A stretch of DNA of 32,041 bases from Pyronema omphalodes (Eukaryota; Ascomycota; Pezizomycetes; Pezizales; Pyronemataceae), in the NCBI GenBank assembly GCA_024516155.1, contig JAJJXM010000151.1:1-32041 (forward strand), given 5' to 3'. Positions 1 through 11,206 of the stretch are shown piece by piece (position 1 is the stretch's first letter; every line of letters starts with the position of its first letter). A model generated the notes under the pieces. That model saw only the letters and a list, made by a program, of their open reading frames with translations. It had not been told where the DNA came from and searched no databases. The translations under genes and the position numbers were made by a program.

Positions 1-1252
1 ACGCATGAATCAGATAATGATACAGTACAAGGAGGCAGTTCGGCGGATATATCAAAAGCTGGTCAATACCTGCATTTTGCAGTTTTGAAGTAAGCAACGC
101 AGAGTTCATATAAAGCAGCAATACAGACAATAAGGAAGCCTTGGTACGAGAAGCATGGGAAACAGAAACTTTAATATTACAGTCATACTCATGCACTCGT
201 ACCCGTTGATATAGGCCGCGGTGGAGTTGAAGTGGGTGTTGATGGTTGGGGGGCGGTCCCAGTAGTGTAGTGGTATAACGCCCTGCAACTGCGCAAATAC
301 AATGGGCTTGGATCCTGTGTCGCTTCCACAGGTATTGCTTGGTTACCGGTGTTTGTCCTCAGGGAGGTTTACCCGGTGCTCAGGATAAGTAGTCACGCTT
401 GCCTGATTTATGCCTCCTTAGGTGCAGACAAGTGTGGTGAAATGGTTGGGTAAATGGGTGTAGGAGATTAGGGTCCCTCATGAGGAGACTTCGGTCTCGA
501 GGACAGGAAAAATGGCTGTACATATTGCTTTTACCCGCATAGGGCTTAAGGGCCTCGATAGGACGTATGATTGAAATAAATGAATAAGTGGGTGGTGATG
601 GGTAAAATGGCGGCAGGTGCACAAATTCTGGAGGAGGGTGTCTGAAGCTTGGTATAAAAAGTTCTCCATCACTATTTCCATGCGGCGGTAACCTCTGTGT
701 ATTGGAACTTTTCAGCGGTCCTGACTGTTTTGTATGGGAAATAACGGTATTTTGTGGTAACAATATAGTGCGAAAAACTTGCAGGGTATCGTTATTAAAA
801 GGTGAAGCGGAAGGTTTTTGGCGCTACGAGGGGTACTCCTGACGCTAAACAGAGTGTAGAGGTTGATGAGCGTACTTCCGCCCTCAGCGCTCTGTGTCTC
901 AAGCCATCACTAGCGTCACGCTAGCATTCATACAATTATTTCCTGTGAATACCATTACATTTGCCAGTCCGGACCCTATTGTTATAGACAGGTTTTATTG
1001 TAGTGAAATTGGGCTTCTATCTGTGTACGCAAGATGGTGTGACACTGGACGTCCGACTGCAGCCTGTGCATTAAGTTTGCAGCGGGTCAGTCAAATATCT
1101 TAAAGATGCGCTGGATAGTAGAGACATTCTGCAGTGGGACATCCGACTGATGTATAATTTTCTGTTGATATGGAAGGGTTTCATTGCAAATCGAAAGTGA
1201 TGGCCGTATGATTAACATTTGCGGTGGAACCGAGCTGTCACAAAATATCACT
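1..1252. other. No supported gene; possible tRNA-like element near 250-330
   Basis: Open frames here are short, lack recognisable domains and show no splice-site pattern joining them. The longest, on the minus strand at 380-763, encodes a Pro/His-rich string without family motifs. Around 253-275 there is a good match to a polymerase III A box, and at about 311-329 a 6-bp hairpin with a 7-nt loop; this is described as a finding but is not a complete tRNA. I see nothing else that can be named. Confidence 0.5.
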
Positions 1253-1260
1253 CATTTCGG

Positions 1261-1842
1261 CAGAGCTCTCCACGGTCCGTCCGGTCCAGTTCTGGCTACA
1301 AGCCAAACTGGACTACATACCACAGTCTGGTCCGGTTCTTGGACTGGGACTGGCAGTCTTTTTTACATGGTGGACTGGACCGCCTGTGGGTGACTGTAAT
1401 GACCATGGGGTCACGCAAAATCACTTGCAGGTGACGGAAAATTGTGAGCTGTTGAGTTCCATCAGTCTCAAAGAAAATAAAATAGAAATGGGGTGCGCGG
1501 GGGCGATATACTCACTGGTGGACGCAAACACGCGTCAAGAAAGATCTTTTGCAGTGGACGATGCTATATAGCTCCAACCTTGTTGCGCGGCAAGCGGCCT
1601 TTCTGGGGCCCAGCTTGTTTTGTCAGCGGCGGTTGCTACTCCCCACCCACTAGTGCTTAGAGATTGGCGAGAAACCCGCAGTCCCGCAGTCCCGCAGTCA
1701 CCTGCAGTCCGGTGCAGTCTTATTTTTCTTGAGACTGGGACCGGACCACATGGTTACGGTCCTTGAGAATTTCAGACTGGACTGGACTACATCATGTAGT
1801 CCGGTCCAGTCCACAGTCACGGACGAACCATGGGGAGTTTCG
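1261..1842. mobile_element. Non-autonomous hAT-type transposon (MITE-like), copy 1, internally deleted
   Basis: The 582-bp element begins CAGAGCTCTCCACGG and ends with a degenerate inverted copy of that terminus. It is bounded by a perfect 8-bp direct repeat, CATTTCGG, at 1253-1260 and 1843-1850. CAGAG-like termini with 8-bp target duplications are the hallmark of the hAT superfamily. Both ends carry subterminal arrays of GGTCCGGTCC / GGACTGGACT-type motifs, possible transposase-binding sites. The interior shows no transposase coding, so any movement would depend on an enzyme encoded elsewhere. It aligns along both ends with the 900-bp element at 11831-12730 but lacks part of its interior. 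Many differences from that copy are C-to-T or G-to-A. Confidence 0.88.
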
Positions 1843-1850
1843 CATTTCGG

Positions 1851-2139
1851 CTTTGCAATGCGCATTATGTGGTTTAGATAATATGAAACAGATGTATAAG
1901 TAATCTACAAGAATAAATGCCGTGATATATACAATAACTAATGATACTCCAACACCTAACGCCAATACCCAGATGCCCTTATTATCTTTGTTATTTCCTT
2001 GTTCGGTTTACCCACTTGCCCACCCACTCAAACCCATCATGCTCCTCCAAAACTCCCGTTCACTCACGCCCCCCGCGCGCTCACAAGTTTAAATTAAAGT
2101 ATCCCCGATCTAGGAAAACGAAATATGCCGCAGTTTATG
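1851..2139. other. Short spacer, 3' flank of the PTH11-like gene
   Basis: This AT-rich stretch lies between the hAT element and the stop codon of the minus-strand receptor gene, and should hold that gene's 3' untranslated region. No further gene is visible. Confidence 0.5.
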
Positions 2140-3425
2140 TCAAACATGATCTGTAATATCCATTTCACTTGACCCCGTTGTTCCTGTCGTCTGCATAGTT
2201 TCCAGCGAATGCACACCCTGAACCGTAACAAAATGCCAATCACTAGGCGGAGTACTAGTTCCCTGCCTCGAGCTCCTAGCACTCCATGCCTTTCGAATTG
2301 GATTTAAACTTGGAATACTACTAGCCACTATGCCCACAGCAAGTTCAACTCTGCATAATATTAGCAAAATTCATCAACCATCATTCTCATCATCATCATC
2401 ATCATAATCATTATTAAAAAAAAAAAAACGTTCACTGCGGCGTTGAGAAAAAATTGAATAGAAGGGTAATACTAACACTGTCCAAACACACATCCTAACA
2501 GCATCCCAACTAACCGTCTGCCATCTAAACCCCCAATTCCCCTCCGGCACCCTCATCGCCGCTGCAAAACAAGCCAACAACCCAATCCCCAACAAACCGC
2601 TCAGCTGAAACTTCTGTCTTAAACTCAAACATTTCATCCTAGCCACCATCACCACGGGTACCAACCAAGCCATAACGTCCAATACCATATTTATCATCGG
2701 TACCAATAAAAACGGCGTAGAATCCCTAGACCAACATTTCGTTCCTGGTGGTCTTGCGTACGGTACAATCCAGAATGATGATATGGGTGTGCAACGGAAT
2801 AGGATTATGCATTCGGATACTATTACTCCGGTTATGTTTAGGAAGATGAAGAAATGTGCGTGGCGTAGAAAACAAATTGATGGGGTGAGAGACGTCGCAT
2901 GAACTGATGGATTGAGATACGGATTAACGCCGCCGAAGGGGGGTAGATTAATCGAACTCCGACTCCGATGGGCCACAGACGAGAGAGCTTGGTATGCGAG
3001 ACTGAGGGAAGTCCGAACCCGAGAGTGGTCATGTAGGTGTGCGTTATTACTATTGCTATTAGACCAATCTGGTGATATGTTAGTTGAATATTGAAATGGT
3101 TTTATTAACTAATGGAAGAAGGAGACAGGGTTGAAGGGAGGAGGGGTAGAAAAATATAGACGTTGATGGTAATACATAAGCTAAAAACAAAACAAGCTTT
3201 GATAGGCTTAGTGGAAGTGTGGTAAGGGAAAAAAAAAAGAGAAAAGTGATATCAAACTTTTATTAAACATGAACTTACCAAAGCGAAGAAGATTGTCCAG
3301 TCCTCAGCACCAAGACCGAATGCAATTCGAGTTCGAGAATAAAATCGACAGCAGATGATAAGAATTGTCACTGTTAGTAAAGTATATTCTATGCTGAGCA
3401 TGAAGGCGATTCGTGAGTGTCCCAT
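2140..3425 (-). CDS. PTH11-like fungal seven-transmembrane receptor (rhodopsin-like integral membrane protein)
   Basis: Proposed exons on the minus strand are 3425-3279, 3068-2477 and 2350-2140, about 316 aa. Introns are 3278-3069 (donor GTAAGT, branch CTAAC, acceptor CAG) and 2476-2351 (donor GTTAGT, branch GCTAAT, acceptor CAG). Exon 1 gives helix 1 followed by RFYSRTRIAFGLGAEDWTIF, the usual 'RFYtR...GwDDW' signature. Exon 2 holds helices 2-6, including the conserved CTPISSFW and RQKFQLSGLLGIGLLACFA. Exon 3 completes helix 7 (VELAVGIVASSIPSLNPI) and a cytoplasmic tail. The family sits in the plasma membrane; some members sense surface cues in pathogens, but most are uncharacterised. One base appears missing in the AAA run at 2852-2854 on the plus strand; allowing for it gives a length divisible by three. 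Without it the gene is broken. Intron 2 contains a run of A and an ATC repeat. The N-terminus is short for the family, so an upstream exon could be missed. Confidence 0.8.
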
Positions 3426-5712
3426 CCTTGGGATTGGTTTTTTTGTTTTTTTTTTCTTTTATTTTTTCTGATGTCTTTCTCTTTGGTCGGTGATATAATG
3501 GGTTACAGGAAATCTGTACGCGCGTCCGGGGTTGAAGGTTGAATACACTATACAGTATACACAAGTGAGATTGAGTGAGAAAAAAAATAACACGCCACCG
3601 TTGTACAGAAATGATGGGAGCAGATGGTTATATCTAACTTGGTAGGGTGTTCAAGTATTTTTCTTTCATTTGTTTTTTTTTTGTGTTCTTCTTTTCTTTT
3701 CTTTTTTCTTTTTCTTTTTCGAGGATCCACGCGAAGGCACCTCCAATAGAAAGATCACCTGGGCCGTCATCGATAGTTGCACTGGGCGTAAAATCAACTG
3801 CCATTAGCCGCCCAGAATGCAATGTGGATATGATCATAATGTGATTTATGAATTGGGAACCTGAAATTGTTACATACTTACACGGAACGTGGGGTTCAGA
3901 TGTTACCGCTTTTGTCAACCCCGTATCTTGGTGTTCGGGACATTGAGAATAATGTTCGGTTTTTTACCAACATTTTGGGTTTGTGGCTTGATGGCGATGA
4001 TCAAGCGTAATGCATTGTTGACATACATAATTACTCGTTAGTTGTGGAGATGATGGCATCCCGCGTCGCTTAAAGAGATTACAACGGTCACGTTTTATCG
4101 CAGTAACAATTAGACACACATTAGGTTTGTCGTAACTTTTACCTACAGTCAGTCGCTGGAAACCAATCAAAATCCATCTATCTGCCACTGCTTATCAACT
4201 TTCATTGTGTTTTTCAAGCGAACTGAGACTTTTAAGAAAGTGCCAGTTTTTAATTACCTCTTCTCTGTAAAAGACTTTCCCAGAGGACAAAAGAACGAGA
4301 AAAACCCAATGCTTATCCGCATTGACAACTGAGCGTGTTTTACCTTTCTGCACTTTTGCCAGACCATCCATCGTTGGGTATACTGTGCAAACTTAAGCTC
4401 TTACAATTAACGAATCGTCATTGGACGGAATTTTTATCCGTCACATGCGTCAAATGATCCCAAGAAATGGAAAACGAGCGGGATGTCCCAAGCGAGATTT
4501 GACGACCGCGCTTTCGGATGCGCGTGCACGGACCGTTTTTTTTGAGGCGGGATGCCATGCGGTTATCTGTATCTAAAACCGCACTAAGTGAAACTTGAAA
4601 AGCGAAGCCTTTTCGCTTGTATGGAATGTTATGTTAAGTCGTTTTAAATATCACGGTTGACGTGGAACACCGAGAATACTCAACTCCACTATATGCGAAA
4701 ATGAAGTCGAATTTAAAAGCCCCATACGTGACGATAAGTACCACTAATGCATGCCGCTGTCATTAATAATCAACAGATGAAAGACAGTGTAGACAGCAGT
4801 CGAAATGTCTTAGAATAGATGATTTATGATATCAGTTCTTGGATTTTCGGTGCTTGCGATGATGGAAGAAATTCGGACTGTGGATACACCATGCATGTAC
4901 TCTATTGATGATTCCGGTAATCAGAGAGAGAGAAAGACAAACCGCGACACGACCGCTTTGATGGTTTTTTTTTTGTATCGCGATAGTCTTAAGCGCCCGC
5001 ATGCAACTACTTCACAGGGCGGATCTAGGATAGTCCGGTGGAGATCAGCGGGGGGGTGGCGGAGTTAGGCGAGCCGCAGTTATTCGTTTATTCATACTCG
5101 CTTGCAACTGTAACATAATTATGGCGTTGTTTGCAGAAGAAACACGATTCTTGAATTGAGCACCACTGGAATCACCTAGACTATATCCAGAAAACCGCGA
5201 CCTTTCTTTTAGGCCCGAAACTCTTTGTCGTTTTCTGTTCGTTCTGTAAAAGTCGTCATTTCCCAGCGCTTTGGTTGCGCTCGGGCCAGCCGCATAAAGC
5301 GGCGGCAGGGTTGAGAAAAGCGGCGCGTAGGGCTTAGGGCCTGGGCAATGTTTGGCGATGGACAATGGGCTCGCACCACATGTAACGCTTGCAGTAATAC
5401 CCGCGACAATGCGTCAGTCAGTGAGAGAAATTATCCGCGTAGGCGGGTAAATTGAAATTTCGTACATTCAAACGCGCGGCTTAGCGCGGTGTGTCCAGGT
5501 GTGTCGGAAAGTAAATTAGGCCGATGTTCCGACATGAACCTTGGCACATCTTCACTCGTGTTGCTACATCTTGCTCCACCAACACCAATCAGCCCGTTGT
5601 CTCTTCGCATTGTCAATCGATCAGTATTCAAAACCACCAAAATTCCACCTGATCTTGCGGTTCTTTCTAAAGGCTGCACATAGCTCTCGATCTACCCATC
5701 TGCGTCGGTACA
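3426..5712. other. Intergenic, AT-rich, no supported gene
   Basis: This stretch of about 2.3 kb separates the start of the minus-strand receptor gene from the start of a plus-strand gene, so it should carry both promoters. It contains long T/C-rich and A-rich runs (3436-3475, 3660-3720). A minus-strand frame at 3730-3880 reads somewhat like protein but has no family signature and runs straight into low-complexity Lys/Glu sequence; I do not call it. 3960-5650 shows only short, unrelated frames. Confidence 0.5.
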
Positions 5713-6866
5713 ATGACTCAAGAAGACGCTGTCGACCATCCGTCTCCGATGGAACATTCTGCCCAAAACCCAATTACAGAGGTTTCCCCCACATTTCTCC
5801 CCGCGGAAGGGTAAGCTGATATTCTTGGAGCATGTTGAGATTGCTTGATTGTGGACTAACATCCCTCCAGAGACGTCGTTTCTGTCATCACGCGGCACAA
5901 CATTCGGTAAGACCCACCAATTCTCCTATCTTTCCAATAAAAAATAACAACAATATAACTTACACTATGAGAGATACCATGGTACTGTTCATGATGCTGT
6001 CACTGTGGAGGGGACTAGTTTAATTCGGAATGAAAGACAACCAGTACCAGACATCGAAAAAATCCTCCTCGAGCTCAAAAATGCAGTTTCCTACGGAACT
6101 GAACACCGGGACTGGCGTGAACTCAAACACCGGTTCTTGCAACACCCGAAAATGTGTACCTCCGACTAATGCTAAAATGGGAACATATAATTGAGATCAC
6201 ATACGAGAAGTATTCTTGGGCCGACGGTACAACCTCAGGGAACCTTAGAAGCAGAACTAGCTCGGCTAGCGATCTCAGTGCAATCCAGAAAGATAAATCT
6301 ATGGATGATCGACATAATACTCTCGGAGAGGTTCGTGCAGTGCCATGCAAGACGTGCAAGGATGGAATCGCTTGGGGATCATCCTAGTAACAAGGTTCGT
6401 AAATGCATGACACTGTGGAAAGACGAGTTTGAATTATTTTTTTAAACCGTTACATAGCCGCCATGGAGCACCGGTATATGCGGGAACTGCAGATATGATC
6501 AAGCGGTAAATGATCTACCATCGTGTTACGCAAATCTTTCCCCAGACGCGGAGCCTATAAAGCAGAAGGAAGCAGAAGAAACTCCCTCATCGACAGAAGA
6601 CATGAAACAGCAAATAGTAGAAGAGACTAGACCATCTTCGATTACCCCTCCCCCAGTGACGGAGACAACGGGCCAGCAAAAAAATGGTAGAAGAGAGCGG
6701 ATCATCTTCCAACAACGCTCCCCCGGAAGCAGCGGTTATGAAACAGCAAGCAGCAGATGACTCCGATTCATCTTCCGCTACTCTCCGCCGAAAATCTGAG
6801 TCTAGCAGCAAAACATCACCGCCAAAGAAAAAGAATAAGAAGAAGGGAAAGAAGAGGAGCTGGTAA
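5713..6866 (+). CDS. Unknown protein with a small Cys motif and a Ser/Lys-rich tail; frame needs three one-base corrections
   Basis: The start ATG at 5713 opens MTQEDAVDHPSP. Proposed exons are 5713-5810, 5871-5906, 5974-6394 and 6458-6866. Introns 1 and 2 have clear GTAAGC/GTAAGA donors, and intron 1 has a GACTAAC branch point. Intron 3 uses a less usual GTTCGT donor. Inside exon 3 the frame shifts at CCC 6145-6147 (one base short) and at about GGG 6238-6240 (one extra); inside exon 4 it shifts at the A7 run 6678-6684 (one extra). With these adjustments the length is 963 nt, 320 aa. The middle is helical and charged. After intron 3 comes WSTGICGNCRYDQAV...SCYANL, a possible small metal-binding or disulfide motif. 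The tail is Ser/Glu-rich with two similar MKQQ...EE segments and ends in a KKKNKKKGKKR cluster, a likely nuclear or nucleolar signal. I do not recognise a family. It could be a decaying gene if the indels are real. Confidence 0.6.
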
Positions 6867-8273
6867 ATCATCAAATAATTAAGCATGTGATCTTGTATGT
6901 CTTTACCTGGGGTATTACTACAGAAGGTTAACTTCGTGACAGAAGCCTATATTGAGGGCCTTGTGTAAGTATGGAACTCTCTCACCCACGCATGAAGCTG
7001 ATGATCTCTAACACCTTTTATCTACAGGTACAAGTGTTTTGGCTTTTGCTATTGATGCATGCTCTTTCAAGTGGCACCACGACCTCATGCTTTTGTAGGA
7101 ATTATACAATGATTAATAAATGAAAAATATGATGTAGTGTTACTAATCTCAGCCTCTTGTTCGAATCTCGTGAAGTAATCCAGTAACACCTATAATTGCA
7201 GCGATATCGGGCCCTATCTTTGAAGCTACATATATGCGTTATTTATCACCCTGGTTTTGCTGCCGAGTCCGCAGTGGGGGCTTACCTTGGCACTTCCTAG
7301 CAAACGTAAGGAACCATATCCATTAGTAATCGGCAATATCCGAGTGATTTCACATGCACGCACCACCGACACCTCCGCTACCTCCGGATCTCCCAACTGC
7401 ACTGTAAATATACTCTCTTACAAATTCAACCAACTTCCGTACTATTCCGTCTGGTGTACGCATTCCGATCAGCGATTGGGTTGCTATGTGGCATTTTGGT
7501 CCGAGCGGGCGAGGGGCTGGGGTTATCTTGAGCACACAGGCTAGGAGACTGGAGTACTTACTCCGACACCATACCACAACATCATTGTCCCAACAGTGCC
7601 CTAGATGTCCAAAACAATTGTCAGTTACTACAGGATCTACCGCTCTGCCCTCAACACCCCGTGGGTGCTACAAAATGCGGGTTTCACAGGTCATGGAAGT
7701 GATTATTATGGAAAATATGGAAGAGAAAAAAAAAAGAAGAAAAGGATAAGAAAAATAAAGAAAAAGCATAAGAAAAAAAAGGGATGAGAAAGGAAAAACA
7801 AATGAAAAAAACAAATTGTGGGAATGGGGCTGAGGATAAGGTTGGTTCGACGTGATGTTCCATATATCTGATGCCGGGAGTCAGTATGTTGCTGTAGAGA
7901 CAAACGCCCTCTCCGGCTGAAGGAAAGCGCAACTCGCAATTTCATGAATGTGGTGGTATTGTGGTTCAGCTTTAGTGGTGGTGAAGATAGATGTCACCGG
8001 TTCACGAAGAATGATCATAAAAATATATCTGTGGAAATCTAGGACATGTCACGGAAGACGAATATTATATACTTAGTCCATGTTACAAGCAGTGATTTTA
8101 TTAACTAACCAAACAAACATTTATAGCATAATCAATATAAAAGAGTGTTCACAAAGCATTCCCTCTATACAAGCGATTTATACAAGCGATTTAAAGTAAA
8201 AAAACATTTAGTGATACAAAATACTCTCAGTGTAATAACCAGTCCGCTTTTCTTTATAACCTCGGTTACTCAA
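6867..8273. other. Intergenic, no supported gene
   Basis: It holds the 3' ends of two convergent genes. 7720-7815 is an A-rich purine run. On the minus strand, 7690-7330 contains frames that read like protein (for example PKCHIATQSLIGMRTPDG and DNCFGHLGHCWDNDVVVWC) separated by a GTAAGT donor, so a small unrecognised gene or gene remnant is possible, but I cannot join the pieces into a convincing model. Confidence 0.4.
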
Positions 8274-11206
8274 TTACCACACGGAGACTTTCTTCATCGT
8301 CTCCGTCGCCTCCTTAAGACTCCCGACCACAGTCCAATTATCAATTCTTACCATCAACGCGCCCCATTTATGACTCTTCATCGCCTCCGCAACACCTTCT
8401 TCCATCCACCATGCAATCTCAACCAAATGCGACCAAACATTGCTATCAAGCACCTTCACTTCGAAATTGGTGTAAAAGTAAGCATCGTCAACACCCTGGC
8501 CCTGCGAAAGTAACTTGTGTAATCTCCCCCATTCTTGCCCGCGAGTAGTTGCATTCCTCGCAAGAATAAATGAAAAAATATTCATCATAGTGGTGGGGCC
8601 TACTCCCAAGTCTAGTTCCATGTTTATAGTGTATTTCGTTACTTCTGAGCGTAAAGGAAGTGGCGTGAGAAGATGGAACGGTAGTAACAGTTGGTATCGA
8701 GTCAATAGCGACTTTAGCTCTGGGATGAAGGCAGCAACTTTGAAGTCTTTGATTTGTCCGTGATTCTTCTTGTTGGAGTTAATGTACGTAACTTCGTACA
8801 ATTCCTGGGGAAGGTGAGCAGGCGGCCGAGCGGATGTCCGTATCGATCCCATCAGAAGTTTGTCCACAACATCGCTGATCCAATGTGCCGGTATGCGTCG
8901 AACATCTACCAAATATATACAGAGGCGAACAAAGGTCGCCAGAGTGAGGGGTTGGCAGACAGTTGCTCCTGAAAAGGGTATTACGATCTTCAGAAAGACA
9001 TGGATAAGCCATCTTCCGAATAGTTCCTTCTGAGGCTTGATGTCCATTCTTTTCTTCAAGCTCCAGAAACTGATTGAAAAGTCAGGAGGCCCAGTATCTT
9101 CCTCCGATTTCTCCTCTGTCAGCGCGGGTTCAAGCTTCCTCAGTCCTAGAAAGCATTCGGCCTGCTCAACGGATGGTAGACAAAAGTATTCAGCCATTGT
9201 GTGGCGAATATTATAAAAGAAGCCTTGTGTTTCCGGCATGCTGCTCTGGACGAATGCGGATTGTATACCATCCTTCAGGGACGGAATAGCATGAACGAGC
9301 ATTGCCAAGTGACCACCGTAATATTCGCTGGTTCCAACCAGTTAATTGCATTTTCAAAGTTCAAAGACTAATGGGTACTCACGCTGAATTGCCCAGATAG
9401 ATAACGTCAAATTCCATCTCTTTCTCGCCCTCTATTCCCCACCGATAGCGGTCAAGTTGAGACAGCGTATCGCCAACACCGATTGTGACTTTCAAATTTA
9501 TCTGCTGCAAAGCATTACTGCACGATAAAAAAAACGGTGCGATGGCGTCGACAATTCCGAAAGGCACTGTTTCAGCCGAGCGTTGTGTAACGAGGTTGAT
9601 GATATCGTTTTTACCATTTTCGGATATACCTTTCAAGAGTAAATCCAGCAGCTCAATCGTATCCCAGGACTCAATCCACGTCGTCTGACTGTGGAGAAGT
9701 TAATTAATCAGTAATGCCATGTGGAGGGAACGAATCACTTACTTCTGATCATAATATTGCGTAGCCTGCCACAGCGTGAAATTACTGTTCCAATTTTTTG
9801 CCGCGTATTCCCTTAACATGCTTGCTCGGGTCTCTGGGGATTCTGTTTCAAGTTCTTTGAGCAGCCGGTGGAGTTCTGGCTCCTTTGCCTTCGTCAACAT
9901 TCGCGATGGATAAACCATACGGCTCTCCTTATATTGCGACCACTCCTTCTCTAACTGCAGAACGCCTCCCATGAGCCCTGTCTGAATCAGTTCTTCATGG
10001 ACCGCAAACCGGCGAATACCAACAACGGCTTGGGCATAACCAACATCAAAAATCTCGGTAAGATAGTTGGCCTGCGATACCCAACCGATGAAGACCTGCT
10101 GGATAGCCTTATATGTACCCGGTGTACACTTCAACCATGAAATGCCGAAGTTTTCATCGCCGTCTATCAATGAATCAATGATTTCCACAAGTGCCCTGTG
10201 AATATATGACGGCATAATATCGCATCCATATACATACCAAATTGTCGACAGAATCTGTTCACGCTGAACCTCAACTTGATCATTACTGAAGCGCTTTTCT
10301 ACGCTAGACAAATCATGGAGAAGTCGCAGGATAATAACAGTTCGAGCCATAGTGTATGCACTCTCATCCTGTAAGGCCATGAAAAAAGAATCATTGTTGT
10401 CCCTTGAAGGTGGTAGTCCGTAAGTCGGTCGAAGTCGGTTGTAGCAATCTAGGTGGTGGAGTTGTTGATAGAAAGATCGTGCATCGCCATCTGCTCCGTA
10501 AAAGAAAGAAAGATTCAAAACAGGTTCAAAGCTCTCCGTGCTCTTGGCGAGGATATCTTCGTCCGTTATGGCCGCAATGGCATAATCAAAACCATGCAGG
10601 ATATGCCAACAAAACTCGGATCTTGAACATCAGCATCATGAAAACTCACCGGCAGTTGAAGAACTCACAGATTCGGTCTGAGTCTCGGAATACTTGCCGC
10701 AGCCTCGAACGCCACCTTCTTATTCTTTCTGGGTAGAGTCAAATGATAGTAAACAGCCTTCAAAAACCCTTCTTGACCCTCAGCTCCACCATCAATGGCT
10801 TCCCGCAAAGCTACCTTAGCCTCCTGAAAGTCTCCCAGAAAGAATTGACATTTTGCCCTCCGAACCATCAGAGTCGCCCTCTTGCCATCTTCACATTCAT
10901 ATTGCAGAGCAGCTTCAATAGCTCGGAGGCAGGCGGGGTAGTCTCCTTGCTCATAAAGGACGGCTGTAAGGTTCCTTCGGGCTGCCAGGTTCGTGGGTTC
11001 CGTGGTGATCGCTGTCAGATACTGTAATACAGCTGTTGAATAATCAGTAACGCCAACTTCAAGAAACAGCTAGTATTTAAAACACGCTTGAAAGTTTTAC
11101 CTTCGTCAAACTTTCCTGTCGAGTAGAAGATGTTGCCTTTTTGCATAGCTTCGCTAGCAGCGGCTGTATTTGCGGCAGCAATTGCTGTAGCTTTATCAGT
11201 CGGCAT
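8274..11206 (-). CDS. TPR + DUF4470-like fungal protein, 902 aa, five exons
   Basis: Exons on the minus strand are 11206-11101, 11032-10669, 10621-9743, 9688-9383 and 9327-8274, giving 2709 nt that stay in frame throughout. All introns are short (68, 47, 54 and 55 nt) with GTAAAA, GTGAGT, GTAAGT and GTGAGT donors; introns 1 and 3 have CTGAT branch points. Residues about 14-115 form tetratricopeptide helices (AMQKGNIFYSTGKFDEAVLQY...YLTAITTEPTNLAARRNLTAVLYEQGDYPACLRAI is the pattern, in pieces). Near residue 190 the sequence LNLSFFYGADGDARSFYQQL matches the 'GDARN/GDARH' loop of DUF4470 proteins, and near 545 FDVIYLGN matches their later 'FDRIhlSN' block. The C-terminal third is long and helical, as in that family. 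The biochemical role is unknown; the GDAR loop resembles a nucleotide- or SAM-binding fold, which is inference only. Many relatives carry a MYND finger instead of TPRs; none is visible here. Confidence 0.85.

Noticed and set aside
1224..1571. Plus-strand frames inside the first hAT element
   Set aside because: They start before or in the terminal repeat, are not kept in the second copy and have no transposase motifs.
3634..3918. Minus-strand frame that could be an N-terminal exon of the PTH11-like gene
   Set aside because: It runs into low-complexity Lys/Glu sequence, has no family signature, and the ATG at 3425 already gives a plausible start before helix 1.
7140..7190. GTTCGAATC resembling a tRNA B box
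   Set aside because: There is no A box at the right distance upstream and no cloverleaf can be drawn.
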